16,026 bases of DNA, from assembly GCA_002440905.1 (NCBI GenBank), contig DJWA01000005.1:1-16026 (forward strand), in the 5' to 3' direction. Source of the stretch: Candidatus Roizmanbacteria bacterium UBA6242 (GTDB taxonomy: Bacteria; Patescibacteriota; Microgenomatia; UBA1406; GWC2-37-13). Under the pieces are notes generated by a model. That model was not told where the DNA came from, did not search any database, and saw only the letters and a program-made list of their open reading frames with translations. The translations under genes were made by a program, and so were the position numbers. Positions 13,192-16,026 of this stretch are shown here, one piece after another (position 1 is the first letter of the stretch; each line of letters opens with the position of its first letter).

Positions 13192-13411
13192 TTATTTGAT
13201 CAATTCTTCTATTGAAACGTCCAACGCTTTAGCAATCTTCGCAATCACCTGAACACTCGGCTTTTGCACAAAATCGCCCTCGATTTTCGTGAGAGTGGTG
13301 TGCTTTACACCGGACTTTCTCACTAAATCATCTTACATTAAGCCAAGTTTATTGCGGTATTTTTTGATATTTTCGCCGATTGTTGCCTTAGTTTCAAAAC
13401 TTTGATATCAT
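13192..13411 (-). pseudogene. XRE/Cro-type HTH regulator, broken by frameshift and nonsense codon
   Basis: On the minus strand a small helix-turn-helix regulator can be read: ATG at 13411 (M-I-S-K-F), then in the next frame ETKATIGENIKKYRNKLGL, then a TAA (13333-13335) where the family has Gln of the TQDDL motif, then DDLVRKSGVKHTTLTKIEG and VIAKIAKALDVSIEELIK to the stop at 13192. The frame change is explained by one extra T in a TTTT run (13396-13399), and Met-TAA in place of Thr-Gln needs only two C-to-T changes (ACG CAA to ATG TAA). About 72 codons is the normal length of a stand-alone XRE domain. It probably once repressed itself and the membrane gene starting 5 nt downstream, through the operator at 13401-13459. 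A restart at GTG 13323 would lack the first two helices. Confidence 0.72.
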
Positions 13412-13459
13412 CAAAGCATAGGTTATGCTTTCAGGATTATGATATCAAAAAATCATAAT
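13401..13459. promoter_or_regulatory. Nested palindromic operator of the XRE-type regulator
   Basis: A perfect 8-bp dyad, AAAGCATA-ggt-TATGCTTT (13413-13431), is flanked by two TGATATCA palindromes (13403-13410 and 13440-13447), whose outer bases extend them into 10-bp inverted arms. A further dyad, ATTATGAT (13436-13443) with ATCATAAT (13452-13459), overlaps the second. All of this covers the start codon and upstream region of the broken regulator, as expected for autoregulation. Confidence 0.6.
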
Positions 13460-13584
13460 TCCGTAAAGAAAAGCCCGCTTTTGGCCTTACTGAATTCAAA
13501 ACGGCTGGCGAGTCCTCGCAGAGGGTAAACCAATAAAGACATTTCCCAATTGGCGGAGAGCATGGAACTATATTGGAACTTTTT
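13412..13584. other. Intergenic region with operator, small hairpins and tRNA-Ser-like fragment
   Basis: After the operator come two short hairpins (AAAAGC-CC-GCTTTT at 13469-13482; GCGAG-TC-CTCGC at 13508-13519). At about 13553-13568 there is a GGCGGAGAGCATGG stretch that resembles the complement of the 3' end of a tRNA-Ser, followed by non-tRNA sequence. No gene is seen. Confidence 0.4.
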
Positions 13585-14400
13585 TTAATAATTTTTTATA
13601 ACTTTGGATTCACTATAAATACTTGTTCCTTCTATTAATTTTTGATCGTTAAACCAAAAAACAAAACTTTTTTTTGCTTCATTCTTACCAAAAGATGGAA
13701 GAATGTGTACCCTTCCCATATCAATTTGTTCAATAAAACTATAAAAAGTTTTATTTAATAAAGAATGTTCTATTGAACGAAATGAAGTTATTACCGCATC
13801 TCTCCAATTTTTATATTTAAAAAAGGGCTTTTTCAAGGTCACGTTTTCGTCGTACCAAAAATCACTATTTTCTAAAAGTTTTTTGTCAAATTTAAAGTTT
13901 TTAATTTGCATTTTAATTTTTATTTTTTTTAAAAATGAATAATATTCTAAATTTAATATGTATTCCATTTTTCCGTTAACAAATGACATTATATTTAAGC
14001 TTAGATCGGACAGAACTGCATCTGTCGACCAGTGTTTTGCTATATTGTCACATTTTGAAATGATTGATTCTAAGATAACTTGCTTTGGAATTATTTTTTC
14101 AAAATCATATTTATATCTTTCACTTGCATCTTTTTCAATCTTTAAATCAAGTACATTATTTAATTCTCTCCTAAACTTTATTTCAATTAAGTTTCTTTTT
14201 ATTTGAATAAAAATAACTATCAAAAGTAGTAGAGCAATTATAAAAGCAGATATTTGAAATATTAGAGGATAAGTAGCAAAATAAATGACAAATTTAATAA
14301 TAAGATTTAAGCAACCAAGTAAATATATCGTCAAAGAAACCAAATCAACTAAAAAGCCTAAAGGTTCACGAAAGTTATCATAGATTTTATTAATACTCAT
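13585..14400 (-). CDS. Unrecognised AT-rich two-helix membrane protein, directly after tRNA-Ser
   Basis: I do not recognise this 271-residue protein. Two hydrophobic helices (about 13-41 and 44-67) are followed by a basic, Lys/Ile/Phe/Asn-rich soluble part (about 70-271). The soluble part contains KHWSTDAVLSDLSLNIMSF and a NWRDAVITSFRSIEHSLL helix, but no known motif. Base composition is visibly more AT-rich than neighbouring genes, which suggests horizontal acquisition. The open frame continues to 14499, but its first 33 codons are the tRNA-Ser gene, so the ATG at 14400 is the real start. Only CAAA separates the tRNA discriminator base from this ATG, so the gene must be read from the tRNA promoter, and tRNA 3' processing would leave an almost leaderless mRNA. 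It may be a tRNA-adjacent genomic-island cargo gene. Confidence 0.62.
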   Translation of the reverse strand: MSINKIYDNFREPLGFLVDLVSLTIYLLGCLNLIIKFVIYFATYPLIFQISAFIIALLLLIVIFIQIKRNLIEIKFRRELNNVLDLKIEKDASERYKYDFEKIIPKQVILESIISKCDNIAKHWSTDAVLSDLSLNIMSFVNGKMEYILNLEYYSFLKKIKIKMQIKNFKFDKKLLENSDFWYDENVTLKKPFFKYKNWRDAVITSFRSIEHSLLNKTFYSFIEQIDMGRVHILPSFGKNEAKKSFVFWFNDQKLIEGTSIYSESKVIKNY

Positions 14401-14404
14401 TTTG

Positions 14405-14491
14405 CGGAGAAGGAGGGATTCGAACCCTCGAATTCCTTTCGGAATTATACGCTTTCCAGGCGTACGCACTCGTCCACTATGCGACTTCTCC
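14405..14491 (-). tRNA. tRNA-Ser(GGA)
   Basis: On the minus strand a complete class II tRNA folds: acceptor GGAGAAG (14485-14491) with CTTCTCC (14406-14412), discriminator G (14405), D arm GCA/TGC, anticodon arm TACGC-CTGGAAA-GCGTA with anticodon GGA, long variable arm AATTCC-GAAA-GGAATT, and T arm GAGGG-TTCGAAT-CCCTC. The long variable arm, G73 and GGA anticodon all fit serine (codons UCC/UCU). CCA is not encoded. No intron is present. Confidence 0.96.
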
Positions 14492-14509
14492 TTGATCAAA
14501 CTGCTTAAA

Positions 14510-14518
14510 ATTATATCA
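14510..14518 (-). promoter_or_regulatory. Extended -10 promoter of tRNA-Ser and the following gene
   Basis: TGa-TATAAT (14510-14518) on the minus strand lies 18 nt upstream of the tRNA 5' end. It is the only evident promoter for both the tRNA and the membrane gene that follows it. Confidence 0.65.
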
Positions 14519-14604
14519 CGCTTTAGCCTGAAGAACCGTTACAGTTTGTATATAACCATGGATAATAAAATTAATAACCACTATTGATGCTTTAGCAAAT
14601 AATA

Positions 14605-14631
14605 TTGACGCAATCAATCATTTCGTATAAT
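14605..14631 (+). promoter_or_regulatory. Promoter of the DUF1189-flavodoxin unit
   Basis: TTGACG (14605-14610), a short 15-bp spacer and a perfect TATAAT (14626-14631). The ATG at 14642 follows after 10 nt. It is divergent from the tRNA-Ser promoter. Confidence 0.6.
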
Positions 14632-14641
14632 ATTTAATATT

Positions 14642-15547
14642 ATGAATCCCTTTAAAACCTTTTTTTACTCTTTCAAAAGATCGCTTTTTGACCTGAAGTA
14701 TTATCGCGATGTTGCGACTGCCGGATTCGGTTTTTCTCTTAAATACCTTTGGTTCCTGGTTTTTATTTTTTTCGTAATAAAAACTATCGGGCTTGCGGGC
14801 GCATATATCCACAACCGACCCCAAATCACTCCAGGTGTAAATCGACTAATTACTTACGCCCAGGATTTTTATCCAGAAGAGCTTGAGCTTAAGGTAGAGA
14901 ACGGTCAATTATCGACAAATGTCGAGGAACCTTACTACATTGAACTCGACCGGAATTTAAGGGGAGGGGATGAGCGCCACTTCTTGATTATCGACACCGA
15001 GGGGTCAATCGAAGACTATCCGAGATATAATACATACGTTCTCGCAACCCGGAATGCTATGGTTTATCCGTCAAAATCCAATAACAGTCAAGTGTCTCAG
15101 ACTTCAGTTTTCTATTTCCGTGATCTGAAAAACGGTTTTACTTTTGACCGCAACGAATACGACTTCCTAATTGACAATGTCAGACCCTATGCTTCCCGTG
15201 CCGTTTATTTTGTCGACTGGTTCGTCTCAATCGGTCTTTTGTTTTTCCTTTTTTTCGGGTCACTCTTCTGGACTATCGCTATAATGATCGGGCTTTTGGC
15301 CCTGACTTTTGTTGTCTGGCTTGTTTCTTTACTTCTTAGAAAACCTTACGGATACGGTGACCTTTATAAAATGGGGATGCACGCCGTCACCTGGCCGATC
15401 GTCTTTGGTGAAGCGGTAAAATACCTTAACCTACCCATACCAAATGTTTACCATTTGGTGTTTCTTGTATTCATGACGATAGTTCTTTTTAAGATGGACG
15501 AATCAAGGCCACAAGTTAAACCCAAAAGAACGAAAAAGAAAAGTTAA
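14642..15547 (+). CDS. DUF1189-family membrane protein
   Basis: This 301-residue protein matches DUF1189 in layout. The N-terminus MNPFKTFFYSFKRSLFD is followed by a first membrane helix (about 32-56), an extracytoplasmic domain (about 57-185, with the family-like segment FYPEELELKVENGQLSTN and EEPYYI), and then three to four further hydrophobic segments (about 187-209, 212-234, a short one near 245-262, and 270-285). It ends in a basic tail KPKRTKKKS. The family is of unknown function, widespread in Gram-positive-like and CPR bacteria, and likely acts at the envelope. The ATG is 10 nt after a TATAAT. It is followed 19 nt later by the flavodoxin gene on the same strand. Confidence 0.82.
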   Translation: MNPFKTFFYSFKRSLFDLKYYRDVATAGFGFSLKYLWFLVFIFFVIKTIGLAGAYIHNRPQITPGVNRLITYAQDFYPEELELKVENGQLSTNVEEPYYIELDRNLRGGDERHFLIIDTEGSIEDYPRYNTYVLATRNAMVYPSKSNNSQVSQTSVFYFRDLKNGFTFDRNEYDFLIDNVRPYASRAVYFVDWFVSIGLLFFLFFGSLFWTIAIMIGLLALTFVVWLVSLLLRKPYGYGDLYKMGMHAVTWPIVFGEAVKYLNLPIPNVYHLVFLVFMTIVLFKMDESRPQVKPKRTKKKS

Positions 15548-15566
15548 TAATTTTTTATCCATATAT

Positions 15567-16016
15567 ATGAATATATTAATAGCTTATGCGACGTATTCCG
15601 GAGGAACCCAGGCTGCTTCAGAATTTTTGAACCAGACCCTGACCGGACTTGGGCACACGGTTACCGTCAAGATGATCTCCGAAGTTACATTTGAAGACAC
15701 CCTGACGTATGATCTAAGAGTCTTTGCCTCACCCTCGTGGGATAACGACGGTCTTGAGGGTCAACCTCATATGGATTTTGTCACTTTTATGAATAATTCC
15801 TCAGACAAAAAGTTCTCCGGTAAGCCAGTCGCTGTTTTCGGGTTGGGGGATTCCTCATACGGACATTTCTGCGGAGCTGTGGATATAATCGAGGAATTCG
15901 TCAAGAAAGCCGAGGGTAAGCTGGTTACCGAATCCTTGAAAATCGACGGTTATCTTTTCAATATGGACGCCAACAACCAGCTTCTGACCGATTGGGCAAA
16001 TAAATTGAAGGTCTAA
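15567..16016 (+). CDS. Flavodoxin-like FMN protein
   Basis: This 149-residue cytoplasmic protein has the alpha/beta flavodoxin fold. The FMN-phosphate loop is T9-Y-S-G-G-T14 (T/S-x-T/S-G-x-T pattern). The 50s loop SPSWDNDGLEGQ (55-66, W58 a candidate isoalloxazine-stacking residue) and the 90s loop GLGDSSYGHFCG (92-103, Y98) are both intact. It should carry electrons as an FMN protein; partner enzymes are not in the window. Length fits short-chain flavodoxins (about 140-150). It lies 19 nt after the DUF1189 gene without a Shine-Dalgarno sequence and probably shares its promoter. The stop is TAA at 16014-16016, 10 nt before the window ends. Confidence 0.9.
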   Translation: MNILIAYATYSGGTQAASEFLNQTLTGLGHTVTVKMISEVTFEDTLTYDLRVFASPSWDNDGLEGQPHMDFVTFMNNSSDKKFSGKPVAVFGLGDSSYGHFCGAVDIIEEFVKKAEGKLVTESLKIDGYLFNMDANNQLLTDWANKLKV

Positions 16017-16026
16017 GATAAAGTGC

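Noticed and set aside
13333..13335. Stop-codon reassignment or recoding at the TAA in the HTH gene
   Set aside because: TAA ends other genes normally (for example at 1732 and 16016), and the same gene also has a frameshift, so a pseudogene or sequencing error is simpler.
13469..13519. Intrinsic terminators at two small hairpins
   Set aside because: The arms are short with 2-4 nt loops and no proper U-run in either direction after the stems.
14401..14499. 33-codon N-terminal extension of the AT-rich membrane protein
   Set aside because: These codons are the tRNA-Ser gene itself; the protein start is the ATG at 14400.
1..16026. CRISPR array, insertion sequence, rRNA or riboswitch
   Set aside because: No regularly spaced repeats, transposase, rRNA-like sequence or recognisable riboswitch core was seen on either strand.

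Overview
The window is a compact, gene-dense bacterial segment of moderate-to-low GC. UGA is used as a normal stop (for example the gene ending at 197 and the gene ending at 6681), so the UGA=Gly code of Gracilibacteria/Absconditabacteria is ruled out. Small membrane-anchored proteins of unknown function, Pro/Thr-rich tails, an LCP (LytR-CpsA-Psr) protein, a separate LytR_C protein and a DUF1189 protein make a Patescibacteria/CPR genome, perhaps Microgenomates-like, the best guess. That assignment is inference from gene content. No rRNA or marker gene is present to prove it.

Layout. 1-196: non-coding, with a hairpin. 197-5181: envelope-related block: a TSUP-family transporter (-), a divergent FecR-like membrane-anchored protein (+), a GH18-type glycoside hydrolase coupled to an alpha/beta hydrolase (-), and an LCP phosphotransferase (-). 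5182-5553: a 372-bp divergent regulatory gap with dyads. 5554-7682: a two-gene operon of unrecognised membrane-anchored proteins (+). 7765-11754: a run of minus-strand genes: DUF3795 Cys-rich protein, LytR_C protein, MazG-like protein, ACT-like protein, an unrecognised 175-aa protein and a tandem double CinA_C protein. 11755-13584: a decayed zone with a frameshifted gene remnant, a GC-rich tract, an orphan four-helix membrane protein and an XRE-type regulator broken by a frameshift and a nonsense codon, behind a nested palindromic operator. 13585-14491: an AT-rich orphan membrane gene starting 4 nt after a tRNA-Ser(GGA). 14642-16016: DUF1189 membrane protein and flavodoxin, co-oriented.

The most coherent signal is in the 5' ends. 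About ten genes have a TATAAT-like box only 7-12 nt before the start codon, and no gene in the window has a convincing Shine-Dalgarno sequence. This points to leaderless or near-leaderless mRNAs as the default here. It also moves several start codons downstream of the longest open frame (LCP 5181, alpha/beta hydrolase 3918, LytR_C 8916, 175-aa protein 10500, post-tRNA gene 14400). The LCP, LytR_C, GH18 and FecR-like proteins plausibly serve cell-envelope assembly and remodelling. I see no complete mobile element, CRISPR array or defence island. The decayed segment next to tRNA-Ser looks like old, eroding accessory DNA.
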